Source: Actinokineospora sp. NBRC 105648 (GTDB taxonomy: Bacteria; Actinomycetota; Actinomycetes; Mycobacteriales; Pseudonocardiaceae). Taken from it: DNA of 64,000 nt. Positions within the stretch are counted from its first letter, which is position 1; every line of letters starts with the position of its first letter. The stretch spans positions 1 through 64,000 of the forward strand of contig NZ_BSTR01000026.1 in NCBI RefSeq assembly GCF_030269645.1, given 5' to 3'. This document shows positions 7,698 through 45,051 of this stretch, piece by piece. The notes under the pieces are model-generated. The model was given only the letters and a program-made list of their open reading frames with translations, was not told the DNA's origin and made no database searches. The position numbers and the translations under genes were made by a program.

Positions 7698-8764
7698 ACG
7701 ACCTGCTGGAGCTCAAGCGGTTCGTGGTGGCGCACGCGGTCTCGCAGAACCTGCCCGCCGACCACTACACCGCGCTGCTCGACCGGATCGTCACCGACCG
7801 CGGCGACGGGCCCGGCTCGTGGGCGCGGGAGTGGGTGGACGCCGGGGAGGCGCTGGTGACCGCCGGTGAGCTGCTGGCGGCGAGCCAGTACTTCACCCTG
7901 GGCCGGTTCCCGTTCGTCGACGGCCCAGGCCGCGCGCACGCGCTGACCCGCGCGATCGAGACCTTCGACCAGTGGCGCGCGGGTGTCCCGGCGATCGAGC
8001 CGCGCACCGTGCGGGTCGACGGGCAGCCGGTGCGGCTGTGGACGATCGGGCTGTCCGCCGCCGCGCCCCGGCCGCTGCTGATCATGAGCGGTGGCATCGT
8101 GAGCCCGAAGGAGCAGTGGGCCGCTGTGCTGCCGCAGCTGGCCGCCTTCGGGTTCGCCGGGGTGGTGGTCGACTTCCCCGGCGTGGGGGAGAGCCCGCTG
8201 CGGCTGACCGCCGAGAGCTGGCGGCTGTTCCCGGCCATCGTGGACGGTCTCGGGTTCGAGGCCGACGTGGACCAGACCTACCTGCTGGCGCTGAGCTTCA
8301 GCGGGCACCTGGCGATCCGGGCCGCGCTGCACGACCCGCGGATCCGGGGGATCGTCGGCAACGGGCCGCCGGTGCACGACTTCTACACCGACCGCGTCTG
8401 GCAGGACAAGGTCCCGGCCATCACCCGCGACACCCTGGCCCAGCTCGCCCGGGTCACCCCGGCCGAGGTCTACGACCACATCCGGGACTGGGCCATCACC
8501 GACGACGAGCTCGCCGGGCTCTCGATCCCGCTGGCCGCCGTGGTGGCCCGGCAGGACGAGATCATCCCGCCCGCCGACGTCGACCGGCTGCGCCGCTCGG
8601 TGGCGGACCTGACCCTGGTCGAGCACGACGACGTGCACGGCGCCCCCACCCACCTGGCCGAGACCCGGGTGTGGAGCCTGCTCGCGGTGCTGCGGATGTG
8701 GCCGGACGCCCCCGACGCCGTGATCGGCCAACTGGAAGCCGCCGTCGCCGCGGCGCGCGGCTGA
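7694..8764 (+). CDS. abyA5: Alpha/beta hydrolase-fold acetate-eliminating enzyme (AbyA5 type)
   Basis: A 356-aa protein with an N-terminal helical region (about 1-105) and an alpha/beta hydrolase core. The nucleophile region reads LALSFSGHL (Ser near residue 200) and a late Asp occurs in ARQDEIIPP, with a His in DDVHGAP; the layout resembles FrsA/esterase-like proteins. In tetronate pathways this homologue removes acetic acid from the acetylated tetronate to make the exocyclic double bond, which then serves as dienophile. It overlaps A4 by four bases. A 55-bp gap leads to the first PKS gene, so translation of the PKS may start afresh at its own ribosome site. Confidence 0.86.
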   Translation: MNDLLELKRFVVAHAVSQNLPADHYTALLDRIVTDRGDGPGSWAREWVDAGEALVTAGELLAASQYFTLGRFPFVDGPGRAHALTRAIETFDQWRAGVPAIEPRTVRVDGQPVRLWTIGLSAAAPRPLLIMSGGIVSPKEQWAAVLPQLAAFGFAGVVVDFPGVGESPLRLTAESWRLFPAIVDGLGFEADVDQTYLLALSFSGHLAIRAALHDPRIRGIVGNGPPVHDFYTDRVWQDKVPAITRDTLAQLARVTPAEVYDHIRDWAITDDELAGLSIPLAAVVARQDEIIPPADVDRLRRSVADLTLVEHDDVHGAPTHLAETRVWSLLAVLRMWPDAPDAVIGQLEAAVAAARG

Positions 8765-8819
8765 GCACCCGCACCCCTCCCGGCAGAACCGCCGGTCGAC
8801 CGTTAGTGAGGCAACCACT

Positions 8820-26267
<17,448 letters not shown>

Positions 26268-26284
26268 CGGGAGCGGCGGCGGCG

Positions 26285-36175
<9,891 letters not shown>

Positions 36176-36202
36176 GATCGCCGACCGTGGGGGAGACGCC
36201 GC

Positions 36203-39190
36203 ATGGCTGACGAGGACAAGCTGGTCGAGTACCTGCAGTGGACCACCAGCGAGCTGACCAAGGCCCGGGCCGAGCTGGCCGCGCTGCGCGAGCCGGTGGC
36301 CATCGTGTCCACCGCGTGCCGCTACCCGGGCGCCGACTCGCCCGAGGGGCTGTGGCGGCTGGTGGCCGACGGCGTGGACGCGCTCGGCGAGTTCCCCGCC
36401 GACCGCGGCTGGCCGGACGTCCCGGTGCCCAGGGGCGGGTTCCTCGGCGACGCCGCCGGGTTCGACGCCGGGTTCTTCGGCATCGCCCCGCGCGAGGCGC
36501 TGGCGATGGACCCGCAGCACCGGCTGCTGCTGGAGCTGTCCTGGGCGGTGCTGGAACGTGCCGGGATCGTCCCCGGGACCCTGCACGGCAGCCGGACCGG
36601 GGTGTTCACCGGGGTGATCTACCAGGAGTACGCGCCGCCGCCGGGTGCCGCGCCCGAGGACCTCGACGGCTACCTGATGACCGGCAACGCGGCGAGCATC
36701 GCCTCCGGTCGGCTCGCGTTCTCCCTCGGGCTGCACGGCCCGGCGATCACCGTCGACACCGCTTGCTCGTCGTCGCTGGTCGCGCTGCACCTGGCGGCCG
36801 AGTCGCTGCGCCGCTCCGAGTGCGACCTGGCCATCGCGGGCGGTGTGACGGTCATGGCCACGCCGCGGGTGTTCGGGGACTTCGCCCGGCAGGGCGGTCT
36901 GGCCGCCGACGGCCGCTGCAAACCGTTCTCCGACAACGCCGACGGCACCGGTTTCGGCGAGGGCGGCGGGCTCGTGGTCCTCGAACGGCTCTCCGATGCC
37001 CGGCGCAACGGCCACCCGGTGCTCGCGGTGCTCAAGGGCAGCGCGATCAACCAGGACGGCGCCAGCAACGGCCTGACCGCGCCCAGCGGCCCGGCCCAGC
37101 AGCGCGTCATCACCGCCGCGCTGGCCGCCGCGGGCCTCACCGCCGCCGAGGTCGACGCGGTGGAGGCGCACGGCACCGGCACCGCCCTGGGTGACCCGAT
37201 CGAGGCGGGCGCGCTGCTGGCCACCTACGGCGCGCACCCCGATCGGCGCGCGCCGCTGTGGCTGGGCTCGGTGAAGTCCAACATCGGCCACACCCAGGCC
37301 GCCGCCGGTGTCGCCGGGGTGATCAAGGTCGTGGAGGCGCTGCGGCACGGCGTGCTCCCGCCCACCCTGCACGCCGAGCGGCCCAGCGACATCGTCGACT
37401 GGTCCGCGGGCCAGGTGCGGCTGCTCACCGAGGCCCGGCCGTGGCCCCGCGGCGACCGGCCCCGGCGGGCCGGGGTGTCCTCGTTCGGCATCAGCGGCAC
37501 GAACGCGCACCTGGTCATCGAGGAGGCCGAACCGGTCGCCGCCGCCACCCCCGAACCGCTCCCGGTCGTGCCGCTGGTGCTATCCGGCAAGACGCCTGAG
37601 GCCGTCCAAGACCTCGCCGTCCGACTGCGGGAGTCCTTACCCCACAACGATCCCGCCGCACTGGCCCGTGCCCTGGTGACCCACCGGACCGGTTTCGCGC
37701 ACCGCGCGGTCGCCGTGGGCGCGACCGCGGCCGAACTGGACAAGGCACTGGGCGCCCTGCGCCCCGGCCAGGTCGCCGCGGCGCCCAGGGTGGCGTTCGT
37801 GTTCAGCGGCCAGGGCACCCAGCGGGCCCGGATGGGCAAGCAGCTGGCCGACGCCTACCCGGTGTTCGACGAGGCGTTCGACGCCGCGTGCGCGGCGGTC
37901 GACCAGGCCCGCAAGGTCTTCGCCGACGGCCCGTCACTGCGCGAGGTCGTCTACGCCGAGGACGGCACCGAGGCCGCCGCCCTGCTCGACCGCACCGAGT
38001 TCACCCAGCCCGCGCTGTTCGCCTTCCAGGTGGCCCTGACCCGGTTGCTCGGCGCCTGGGGCGTCGAGCCGGACGCGGTGATCGGGCACTCGCTGGGCGA
38101 GCTCACCGCCGCGCACGTCGCGGGCGTGCTGCCGCTGACCGCCGCCGCCAAGCTCGTGGCCGTGCGCGCCGCGGCCATGCAGGGCGCGCCCGAGGGCGGT
38201 GCCATGCTGGCGATCCGCGCCGCCGAGGCCGAAGTGCGCTCCATTGTGGAGGGTCAAGCGGAGATCGCCGCGGTCAACGGCCCCCGGGCCACGGTGATCT
38301 CCGGCGAGGCCGACCAGATCCGGGTGCTCGCGTCCTGGTGGCGCGGCAAGGGATTCCGGGTCAAGGCCCTGACCGTCAGCCACGCGTTCCACTCCGCGCA
38401 CATGGACGCCGCCCTGCCCGGGCTGGCCGAGGTGGCGGCGGAGCTCACCCCGACGGCGCCGCGCGTCCCACTGGTGTCCAATGTGTCCGGTCGGGTGGTC
38501 GACCTGGCCGACCTGGCGGGCGGCGACTACTGGACCGAGCACGTGCGCAGGCCGGTGCGCTTCCACGACGGCGTCGGCGCGCTGCGCGAGCTGGGCGTGG
38601 ACACCTTCGTCGAGATCGGGCCGGACGCCACCATGACCGGCGTGGTCGCCGACTGCGTGGCCGACTCCCGCGACATCGCCGTCATCCCGGCCATCCGGCA
38701 CCCGGCCGCCGAGGCCACCTCGGTGCTGTCCGCCTTGGGCGCGGCACACGAGCGCGGTCTGGTCGTCGACTGGGCCGCCGTGCTCGGAGAGGGCCCGGGG
38801 GCCGAACCCGCCGCGGTGCCCACGTACCCGTTCCAGCACCGGGCGTACTGGCTCAAGCAGGAGCCGGTGGCGGCGCGGGGGAGTGACCCGGAGCCGGACG
38901 AGCCGGTGGTGTCGGTGCGCGACCTGCCCGCGTGGGAGCAGCACGAGGTGCTGTTGCCGATCGTGCGCGACTCGGTCGCCCACGTGCTCGGCCACGACCC
39001 GGCCGCGCTCGGCCCGGACGCCCAGTTCACCGACCTGGGGATCACCTCGTTCGGCGCGCTGGAGATCACCAACCGGCTCAACCACGCCACCGGCCTGGCC
39101 ATCCCGCCCAGCGCGCTGTTCGACCACCGCACCATCACCGCGCTGGTGGGCTCGCTGTGCGACCTCGCCGCCGAACCCGCGACCGCCTGA
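36203..39190 (+). CDS. abyB3: Type I PKS: final module 6, no thioesterase (AbyB3 type)
   Basis: A 995-aa single-module synthase. Docking helix ([15 protein letters not shown], 1-33), KS (Cys188 in DTACSSS), AT (about 530-816) with GHSLG and HAFH (malonyl type), and a C-terminal ACP (about 936-989). No KR, DH, ER or thioesterase is present. The product is therefore a 1,3-dicarbonyl thioester, the form needed for tetronate closure by A1. The ACP site reads GITSFGAL in place of the usual G-DSL: Ser949 is kept but the Asp is Thr and the Leu is Phe, unlike every other ACP here. Codon 479 is TTA (37637-37639). The ATG at 36203 follows GGGGGAG; the gap from the previous PKS is 27 bp. Confidence 0.92.
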   Translation: MADEDKLVEYLQWTTSELTKARAELAALREPVAIVSTACRYPGADSPEGLWRLVADGVDALGEFPADRGWPDVPVPRGGFLGDAAGFDAGFFGIAPREALAMDPQHRLLLELSWAVLERAGIVPGTLHGSRTGVFTGVIYQEYAPPPGAAPEDLDGYLMTGNAASIASGRLAFSLGLHGPAITVDTACSSSLVALHLAAESLRRSECDLAIAGGVTVMATPRVFGDFARQGGLAADGRCKPFSDNADGTGFGEGGGLVVLERLSDARRNGHPVLAVLKGSAINQDGASNGLTAPSGPAQQRVITAALAAAGLTAAEVDAVEAHGTGTALGDPIEAGALLATYGAHPDRRAPLWLGSVKSNIGHTQAAAGVAGVIKVVEALRHGVLPPTLHAERPSDIVDWSAGQVRLLTEARPWPRGDRPRRAGVSSFGISGTNAHLVIEEAEPVAAATPEPLPVVPLVLSGKTPEAVQDLAVRLRESLPHNDPAALARALVTHRTGFAHRAVAVGATAAELDKALGALRPGQVAAAPRVAFVFSGQGTQRARMGKQLADAYPVFDEAFDAACAAVDQARKVFADGPSLREVVYAEDGTEAAALLDRTEFTQPALFAFQVALTRLLGAWGVEPDAVIGHSLGELTAAHVAGVLPLTAAAKLVAVRAAAMQGAPEGGAMLAIRAAEAEVRSIVEGQAEIAAVNGPRATVISGEADQIRVLASWWRGKGFRVKALTVSHAFHSAHMDAALPGLAEVAAELTPTAPRVPLVSNVSGRVVDLADLAGGDYWTEHVRRPVRFHDGVGALRELGVDTFVEIGPDATMTGVVADCVADSRDIAVIPAIRHPAAEATSVLSALGAAHERGLVVDWAAVLGEGPGAEPAAVPTYPFQHRAYWLKQEPVAARGSDPEPDEPVVSVRDLPAWEQHEVLLPIVRDSVAHVLGHDPAALGPDAQFTDLGITSFGALEITNRLNHATGLAIPPSALFDHRTITALVGSLCDLAAEPATA

Positions 39191-39272
39191 GCCGCCGCAC
39201 CCCCAGCCGCCGCACCCCCGAGCCGCCCAGCCCGCAACCGAACCCGGTTGCCGTCCGAGCCGAGGACCAGCC

Positions 39273-41180
39273 ATGACGCAGACCCCACTCGACGAGGTGC
39301 GCGCCCTGCACCGCGCGGGCGCGTTGGCCGAGCACCACGACCGGCTGCCCGCCCTGCTCGCCGGACTGTCCGAACAGGACACCGCGGTCGCCGCCCGCCT
39401 GCTGGCCGGCGTCGACCCGGAGGCCGTCCGCGAGCGCCACCCGCGACTGCCCAGGATCGACGTGACCATCACCGGTCACGGCCTGGTCAACACGCTGGGC
39501 GCCGCCCTCACCGCCGAGCTCACCCGGCACGGCTACGCGCCCCGGGTGCGCGTGGCCGACTTCGGCGCGTACGCCCAAGACCTCGACGACCCCGGCAGCG
39601 GTCTCTACGCCGATCGGGCCGACCTCACCGTTGCCGTGCTCGACCACCGCGCGGTGTTCGACGAGGTCGGCACCTCGTTCACCGTCGCCGACGTCGAGCG
39701 CGTCCTCGCCGAGAAGCTCGCCCTGTGGCGGCGGCTGGCCGACCGCTTCCGCGCGCACGGCACCGGAACGCTGGTGTTCAACACCATCCCACTCCCGCGC
39801 GAGTGGTCCGCCCGCCTGCTCGACCACCCCGCCCGCGCCCGGCTCGGCATAGCCTGGCGCGCCGCCAACGCCGAGCTGCTCGCCCTGGGCGCCGAACCCG
39901 GTCCGGTCGCCGTGCTCGACCTCGACCCGCTGCTGGCCGAGGCCCGCCCGCTGTCCGACCCGCGCTTCGCCACCTACGTGCACGCGCACCTCTCCGACGC
40001 CCTCCAGTCCGCTTACGCGCGCGATCTCGCGCATCTCGCGCGCGCACGGACCGGCCGGGCGAAGAAGGTGCTCGCCCTTGATCTCGACAACACCCTGTGG
40101 GGTGGAGTGCTCGGTGACGACGGGGTGACAGGGATCGAGGTGGCGCACACCCCGCGAGGGGAGGCTTTCCAAGCGGTGCAACGCCTCGCGGTGCAACTGA
40201 AGGCGCAACGCATCTTGCTCGCGGTGGTCAGCAAGAACGACGCGGACACCGTGTTGGCGGCGTTCAAGGAACACCCGGACCTGCTGGTACGCGCCGAGGA
40301 CCTCGTCCGGGTGAGTGCGAACTGGGGGCCCAAGGCGCAAAGCCTGCGCGAACTGGCCACGGGGCTGAACCTCGGCTTGGACAGTGTCGTGTTCGCCGAT
40401 GACAGCGCGCACGAGTGCGCCGCCGTCCGCGCGGAACTGCCCGAGGTCACCGTGATCCACCTCGCGGGCGACCCGGCCGAGCACGTCGGCAGGCTGCTCG
40501 CCGACGACTGGTTCGCCAGCACCGAGGTCACCGCCGAGGACCGGGTCCGGACCACCCGCTACCACGAGGAGTCCGCCCGCGCGGAGTTCCTCTCCGCCGC
40601 CGACGGCGTCGGCGACTTCCTCGCCGGGCTGGGGATCACCGTCCGGCTGGCCCCGGCCACCGACGCCGAACTGGCCCGGGTCGCCCAGCTCACCTTGCGC
40701 ACCAACCAGTTCAACCTCACCACTCGCAGGCTCCAGCCGAACGAGATCGCCGCCTACGCCGAGGACCCCGCGAAACGGGTCCTCACCATCACCTCCGCCG
40801 ACCGGTTCGGCGCCAACGGCATCGTCGGCGCGCTGCTGCTGAGCACCGACGACGAGGACCTGCGCGTGGACAACTTCCTGCTCAGCTGCCGGGTCTTCGC
40901 CCGCGGCATCGAGCAGGCCGCCCTCTCGGCCGTGCTCACCGCGGCGAGACTGGCGGGTTTCCGCTCCGTGCTCGGCGAGTTCCGTCCTACCGCCAAGAAC
41001 GCCAAGGTCGCCGACCTCTACCCGCACTACGGTTTCGCCGCCACCACGCCGACCGACGGCGGTCAAGACCACCGGCACGAACTCGAAACAGTGATCGAGA
41101 TCCCCTCCCACCTGCGGCTCGACGCCGCCGACGGGCTGGTACCGGCGGTGCTGCGGCAGTCGGTTGACAACCGGAGGTGA
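39273..41180 (+). CDS. abyA2: FkbH-like glyceryl-ACP synthase (AbyA2 type)
   Basis: A 635-aa three-part protein: an N-terminal region of about 250 residues, a HAD-superfamily IIIC phosphatase domain and a C-terminal GNAT-like domain (about 470-620). The HAD nucleophile region reads LDLDNTLWGG (Asp270 and Asp272), with VVSKND and FADDSAHE as the later motifs. FkbH-type enzymes take 1,3-bisphosphoglycerate, dephosphorylate it and load the glyceryl unit onto a discrete ACP, here most likely A3. This supplies the three carbons of the tetronate ring. The ATG at 39273 is preceded by GAGGA about 7 nt upstream. The gene follows the last PKS module by 82 bp in the same direction. Confidence 0.9.
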   Translation: MTQTPLDEVRALHRAGALAEHHDRLPALLAGLSEQDTAVAARLLAGVDPEAVRERHPRLPRIDVTITGHGLVNTLGAALTAELTRHGYAPRVRVADFGAYAQDLDDPGSGLYADRADLTVAVLDHRAVFDEVGTSFTVADVERVLAEKLALWRRLADRFRAHGTGTLVFNTIPLPREWSARLLDHPARARLGIAWRAANAELLALGAEPGPVAVLDLDPLLAEARPLSDPRFATYVHAHLSDALQSAYARDLAHLARARTGRAKKVLALDLDNTLWGGVLGDDGVTGIEVAHTPRGEAFQAVQRLAVQLKAQRILLAVVSKNDADTVLAAFKEHPDLLVRAEDLVRVSANWGPKAQSLRELATGLNLGLDSVVFADDSAHECAAVRAELPEVTVIHLAGDPAEHVGRLLADDWFASTEVTAEDRVRTTRYHEESARAEFLSAADGVGDFLAGLGITVRLAPATDAELARVAQLTLRTNQFNLTTRRLQPNEIAAYAEDPAKRVLTITSADRFGANGIVGALLLSTDDEDLRVDNFLLSCRVFARGIEQAALSAVLTAARLAGFRSVLGEFRPTAKNAKVADLYPHYGFAATTPTDGGQDHRHELETVIEIPSHLRLDAADGLVPAVLRQSVDNRR

Positions 41181-41259
41181 CCTCAGCTTAACTGCGGGAC
41201 AGAAGGTGAGCCCGCCTCGGGATGCCCGGCGGGCCCCGGTCCCACGACAGGAGTAGTAG

Positions 41260-42255
41260 ATGACCGAGGCAGTTGCGGTGTCGGTGCACGACACCGTCCC
41301 CGTCTGGCGCGGCGACACCGCGGGCGACGCCCTGCGCCGGACCATCGACCTGGCCAAGGCCGTCGACGAGCTGGGCTACCGGCGCTACTGGGTCGCCGAG
41401 CACCACAGCACCCCGGCCCTGGCCACCTCCGCGCCCGCCGTGCTCGCCGGCCAGCTCCTGGCCGCCACCACCACGATCCGGGTCGGCTCCGGCGCGGTCC
41501 TGCTGCCCAACCACAGCCCGCTCGCGGTCGCCGAGCAGTTCGGCGTGCTCGCCTCGCTCTACCCGGGACGGGTCGACCTGGGCCTGGGCCGCGGCGCGGG
41601 CGGTTCGGCCGAGGCGGCGGCACGGCTCGGCGACCCGCGCGGGCGCGACTTCGCCGACCAGTACACCGAGCTGGTCGACTACCTGACCGCGCCGGGCACC
41701 GGCCACCGGGGCGTGCGCGCGGTGCCGGAACCGGTGACCCCGCCGGAGTTCTGGATGGTCGGCTCCAGTGTCGGCAGCGCCGCGTTCGCGGGCAGCCTGG
41801 GGCTGCCGTACGTGTACGCGCACGCCATCGTGCCCGGCCCGGCCGCCCAGGCGCTGGCCGCCTACCGGGGCGCGTTCCGCCCGTCGCGGTGGCTCGCCGA
41901 GCCGTACGCCGGGGTGGCGGCGATCATCGTGGCCGCCGACTCCGACGCGCGCGCCCAGCGGCTCGCCGACGCCTTCGTACTCGGTCAGATCCGGATGCGC
42001 ACCGTGGACCCGGCGACCCTGCTGCCCACCGAGGAGGAGGCCGCCGCGCACCGGTTCACCCCGCAGGAGGACCAGTTCCGCCGCGGCCGGATCGACCCGC
42101 AGTTCGTCGGCAGCCCGGCCACCATCGGCCCGCGGCTGCGCGACCTGCTGCGCGACACCCGCGCCGATGAGCTGTTCGCGCTCACCCAGGTGCCCGACCA
42201 CGACGCCCGGGTGCGCTCCTACGAGCTGCTCGCCAAGGTCACCGCGTCCCTCTGA
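41260..42255 (+). CDS. abyE: LLM-class flavin-dependent monooxygenase (AbyE type)
   Basis: A 331-aa luciferase-like monooxygenase with a TIM-barrel fold of the MsnO8/LLM subfamily. Recognisable are RYWVAEHHS, the flavin-site strand IRVGSGAVLLPNH, and LGLGRGAGG. Such enzymes use reduced FMN and O2 for hydroxylation or Baeyer-Villiger-type oxidation; no flavin reductase gene lies in the window, so FMNH2 must come from elsewhere. The abyssomicin cluster has a homologue (AbyE), and its relatives act as tailoring oxidases in neoabyssomicin-type pathways, but the step here cannot be assigned from sequence. The ATG at 41260 follows AGGAG by 7 nt. It is the last gene of the long operon before a 154-bp gap. 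Confidence 0.85.
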   Translation: MTEAVAVSVHDTVPVWRGDTAGDALRRTIDLAKAVDELGYRRYWVAEHHSTPALATSAPAVLAGQLLAATTTIRVGSGAVLLPNHSPLAVAEQFGVLASLYPGRVDLGLGRGAGGSAEAAARLGDPRGRDFADQYTELVDYLTAPGTGHRGVRAVPEPVTPPEFWMVGSSVGSAAFAGSLGLPYVYAHAIVPGPAAQALAAYRGAFRPSRWLAEPYAGVAAIIVAADSDARAQRLADAFVLGQIRMRTVDPATLLPTEEEAAAHRFTPQEDQFRRGRIDPQFVGSPATIGPRLRDLLRDTRADELFALTQVPDHDARVRSYELLAKVTASL

Positions 42256-42320
42256 GTGCCACAGCGGCCCTCGTGAGCGCAACGCGCCCCGCCGCTCGTG
42301 GGGTCCCGAGCCGCTCCAGG

Positions 42321-42338
42321 GGTTCAGGGTCGCTTTAG
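42321..42338 (+). promoter_or_regulatory. Paired heptamers upstream of the transporter operon
   Basis: GGTTCAG (42321) and GCTTTAG (42332) form an imperfect direct repeat with an 11-bp period, as expected for a SARP dimer site. No clear -10 hexamer follows at the expected distance. A short GC hairpin (CCCCGG/CCGGGG, 42361-42378) lies between this site and the gene start. The 154-bp gap 42256-42409 holds nothing else recognisable. Confidence 0.35.
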
Positions 42339-42409
42339 ACCGTTCGGGGAGGGTGTGGGCCCCCGGTCACTTCCGGGGTCAGCACTTCGTGAGGACGGGT
42401 TTGTCGGTT

Positions 42410-44062
42410 ATGAGGTTCCGCAACACCAGGAACGCGGCGACCACCGCGGTCTCGACGGCCGCGGTGGCGGTCCTGTCGATCACCCTGTCGGGCTGTGGGC
42501 CCGACTCCGGGGCCCAGGCCGACCCGGCGGGGCTGCCCGTCTCGGGCGGCACGCTCCGGCTGAGCATCGAGAACGAGCCGGAGTGCCTGGACCCGCACCA
42601 GAGCCCCACCGAGGCGGCCAGGGCGCTCACCCGGCCGCTGGTGGACTCGCTGGTGCGCCAGGACGACGGCGGCCGGATCCGGCCCTGGCTGGCCACCAGC
42701 TGGACCATCTCGACGGACCAGCTCGTCTACGACTTCAAGCTCAGGGAGGGCGTCAAGTTCACCGACGGCGCGCCGCTGGACGCCGCCGCCGTGGTGGCCA
42801 ACCTGGAGCACGTCGTGGCCCCGGAGACCAAGTCGCTGCTGGCCTCGAGCCTGCTCTCGGCGTTCGAGTCGGCCAAGGCGGTCGACCCGAGCACCGTCGA
42901 GATCCGGCTCAAGCGGCCGGACTCGACGCTGCTGATCTCGCTGGCGACGCCCAACCTGGGCATCGAGTCGCCCGCCACGCTCAAGCAGGACCCGGCGGCG
43001 CTGTGCGCGAAGATCGTCGGCAGCGGGCCGTTCAGCAGCCCGGGCGGGTTCGTGGCCCAGCAGGGCATCGACTACGTCCGCAACCCCGACTACAAGTGGT
43101 CGCCGGAGGGCGCCGGGCACACCGGGCCCGCCTGGCTCGAGGCGATCAAGGTCCAGGTCGCCCCGGACAAGACCGCCCGCTTCGGCGCGCTCACCAGCGG
43201 CCAGGTCGACGCGATCACCTCCGTCTCGCCGACCAACGCCAAGGAGTTCGGCGCGCTGCCCGGGTTCACCCTGCACGCCAAGCCGTTCCCCGGGATCAAC
43301 TTCAGCTACTGGCCCAACACCGCGAGCGGCCCGCTGGCCGACGTCCGGGTGCGCAAGGCGCTTCGGGCGGGCATCGACTGGGACCGGATCGTCAAGAACG
43401 TCTACTTCGGCGTCTTCGAGGTCGCCAAGGGCGTGATCTCGCCGACCACCCCGGCGTTCAACACCGCCCTGCAGGGCGAGTACGCCACGGACAAGGACAA
43501 GGCGAACAAGCTGCTCGACCAGGCGGGCTGGACCGCCCGCGACGGCGAGGGCTACCGCACCAAGGACGGCAAGCGGCTCAAGCTGCGGCACATGTGGTCC
43601 GACGCCTCGATCACCGACCTCGCCACCCAGATCCAGGCGGGCGCCAAGGAGCTGGGCATCGAGACCGTGGAGGAGAACCTCGACGGCGGCACCTACGTCG
43701 AGCGGCTGCTCTCCGGTGACTACGACCTGCTCGACACCAGCTTCTCGGCGTCGGGCCCGGACGTGCTGCGGGTGCTCTTCGCCGCGGAGAACATCCCCAC
43801 CGCCGAGCGCGGCATCGCCAACAACATCTCCCGCTACACCGGCGCGCAGAGCCAGGACCTGCTCAAGCGCGCGCTGTCCACTGTGGAGCAGTCCGAGCAG
43901 TTCAAGCTCTACGGCGAGGTGCAGAAGCAGATCACCGAGGACGCCGCGGTGTTCCCGGTCTACTCCGACCGGGTCACCTTCGGCGCCCGCAGCGGCGTCA
44001 AGCAGGTCCAGTTCGACGCCGATGGCAGCCCCAACTTCTACGAGATCTGGTTGACCGCGTGA
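42410..44062 (+). CDS. ABC transporter substrate-binding lipoprotein (peptide/nickel type)
   Basis: A 550-aa extracytoplasmic binding protein of the SBP_bac_5 (DppA/OppA) family. The N-terminus has a basic start, a hydrophobic core and the lipobox LSGC (Cys about residue 29), so it should be a lipoprotein on the outer face of the membrane. The mature part starts with GGTLRLSIENEPECLDPH, a family signature. Its permeases and ATPase follow with four-base overlaps. A binding protein implies uptake rather than export, which is odd in an antibiotic cluster; the aby cluster carries a similar transporter. The ATG at 42410 gives a normal signal peptide; an in-frame GTG at 42389 is possible. Confidence 0.87.
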   Translation: MRFRNTRNAATTAVSTAAVAVLSITLSGCGPDSGAQADPAGLPVSGGTLRLSIENEPECLDPHQSPTEAARALTRPLVDSLVRQDDGGRIRPWLATSWTISTDQLVYDFKLREGVKFTDGAPLDAAAVVANLEHVVAPETKSLLASSLLSAFESAKAVDPSTVEIRLKRPDSTLLISLATPNLGIESPATLKQDPAALCAKIVGSGPFSSPGGFVAQQGIDYVRNPDYKWSPEGAGHTGPAWLEAIKVQVAPDKTARFGALTSGQVDAITSVSPTNAKEFGALPGFTLHAKPFPGINFSYWPNTASGPLADVRVRKALRAGIDWDRIVKNVYFGVFEVAKGVISPTTPAFNTALQGEYATDKDKANKLLDQAGWTARDGEGYRTKDGKRLKLRHMWSDASITDLATQIQAGAKELGIETVEENLDGGTYVERLLSGDYDLLDTSFSASGPDVLRVLFAAENIPTAERGIANNISRYTGAQSQDLLKRALSTVEQSEQFKLYGEVQKQITEDAAVFPVYSDRVTFGARSGVKQVQFDADGSPNFYEIWLTA

Positions 44063-45051
44063 CGATAGGACTACAACAGCCCGAAACCGTCCCCGCTGCG
44101 GCCCCCCGGCCGCGGCGGGGCGGTGCTTTCGCCAGGGTGGTGGCCGTCCGGCTGGCCGGCTCGGTGGGCGTGCTCTGGGGGGCGGTCACCGCGACCTTCT
44201 TCCTCGTGCACGCCATGCCGGGCAAGACCGTCGACGTACTGCTGGCCCGTTCGCAGGCCACCCCGGCCGTGCGGGACCGGATCATCGCCGAGTACGGCCT
44301 CGACGGTTCCCTGCTCGACCAGTACCTGACCTACCTGGGCAGGCTGCTCACCGGCGACCTCGGCGACAGCTTCGTGCTGCGCAGGCCGGTGTGGGACGCC
44401 ATCGGCGGGCAGCTGCCCGCGACGCTGGCGCTGGTGGCGGCCACCCTCGTGCTCACCGTGGTCGCCTCGGTGGTGCTGGCGGTGATCGGCGCGCAGCGGC
44501 GGCCGTGGGTGCGCTCGCTGTTCTCCTCGGTGGAGGCGCTGGTCGTCGCGGTGCCGCCGTTCTGGCTGGGCCTGCTGCTGCTCTCGGTGTTCTCCTTCTC
44601 CCTGCACTGGTTCCCGGCGATCGGCACCTCGAGCCTCGACGGGTTGGTGCTGCCCGCGATCGCGTTGGCCGCGCACCCGATCGCGGTGGTCACCCGCGTC
44701 CTGCGGGACGGGTTGCTCCGCGTGCTCGACGAGCCGTTCGTGCTCAGCGCCCGGGCGCGCGGGGTCGGCGAGACCGACCTGCGGGCCCGGCACGTGCTGC
44801 GGCACGCCGTGCTCCCGGTGACCGCGCTGCTGGGCTGGATCACCGGCTCGCTCATCGGCGGCGCGGTGATCATCGAGATCGTCTTCTCCCGCCCGGGCAT
44901 CGGCAGGCTGGTGCTCTCGGCGGTGCAGAACAAGGACATGCCGCTGGTGATCGGCGTCGTGCTGCTGGCCGCGGCGGTGTTCGTGGTGGTCAACATCGCG
45001 GTGGACGCCCTCGCCTGGCTCGCCGACCCGCGGACGAGGGGGCAGGCATGA
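44059..45051 (+). CDS. ABC transporter permease (DppB type)
   Basis: A 330-aa integral membrane permease with about six helices. A DppB-like N-terminal segment (LVHAMPGKTVDVLLA) precedes the transport core, and the cytoplasmic coupling loop lies near RARGVGETDLRARHVLRHAVLP, where the permease docks on the ATPase. The GTG start overlaps the binding-protein stop by four bases, and the stop overlaps the next ATG, so subunits are likely made in step. It should pair with the second permease to form the channel. Confidence 0.87.
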   Translation: MTIGLQQPETVPAAAPRPRRGGAFARVVAVRLAGSVGVLWGAVTATFFLVHAMPGKTVDVLLARSQATPAVRDRIIAEYGLDGSLLDQYLTYLGRLLTGDLGDSFVLRRPVWDAIGGQLPATLALVAATLVLTVVASVVLAVIGAQRRPWVRSLFSSVEALVVAVPPFWLGLLLLSVFSFSLHWFPAIGTSSLDGLVLPAIALAAHPIAVVTRVLRDGLLRVLDEPFVLSARARGVGETDLRARHVLRHAVLPVTALLGWITGSLIGGAVIIEIVFSRPGIGRLVLSAVQNKDMPLVIGVVLLAAAVFVVVNIAVDALAWLADPRTRGQA

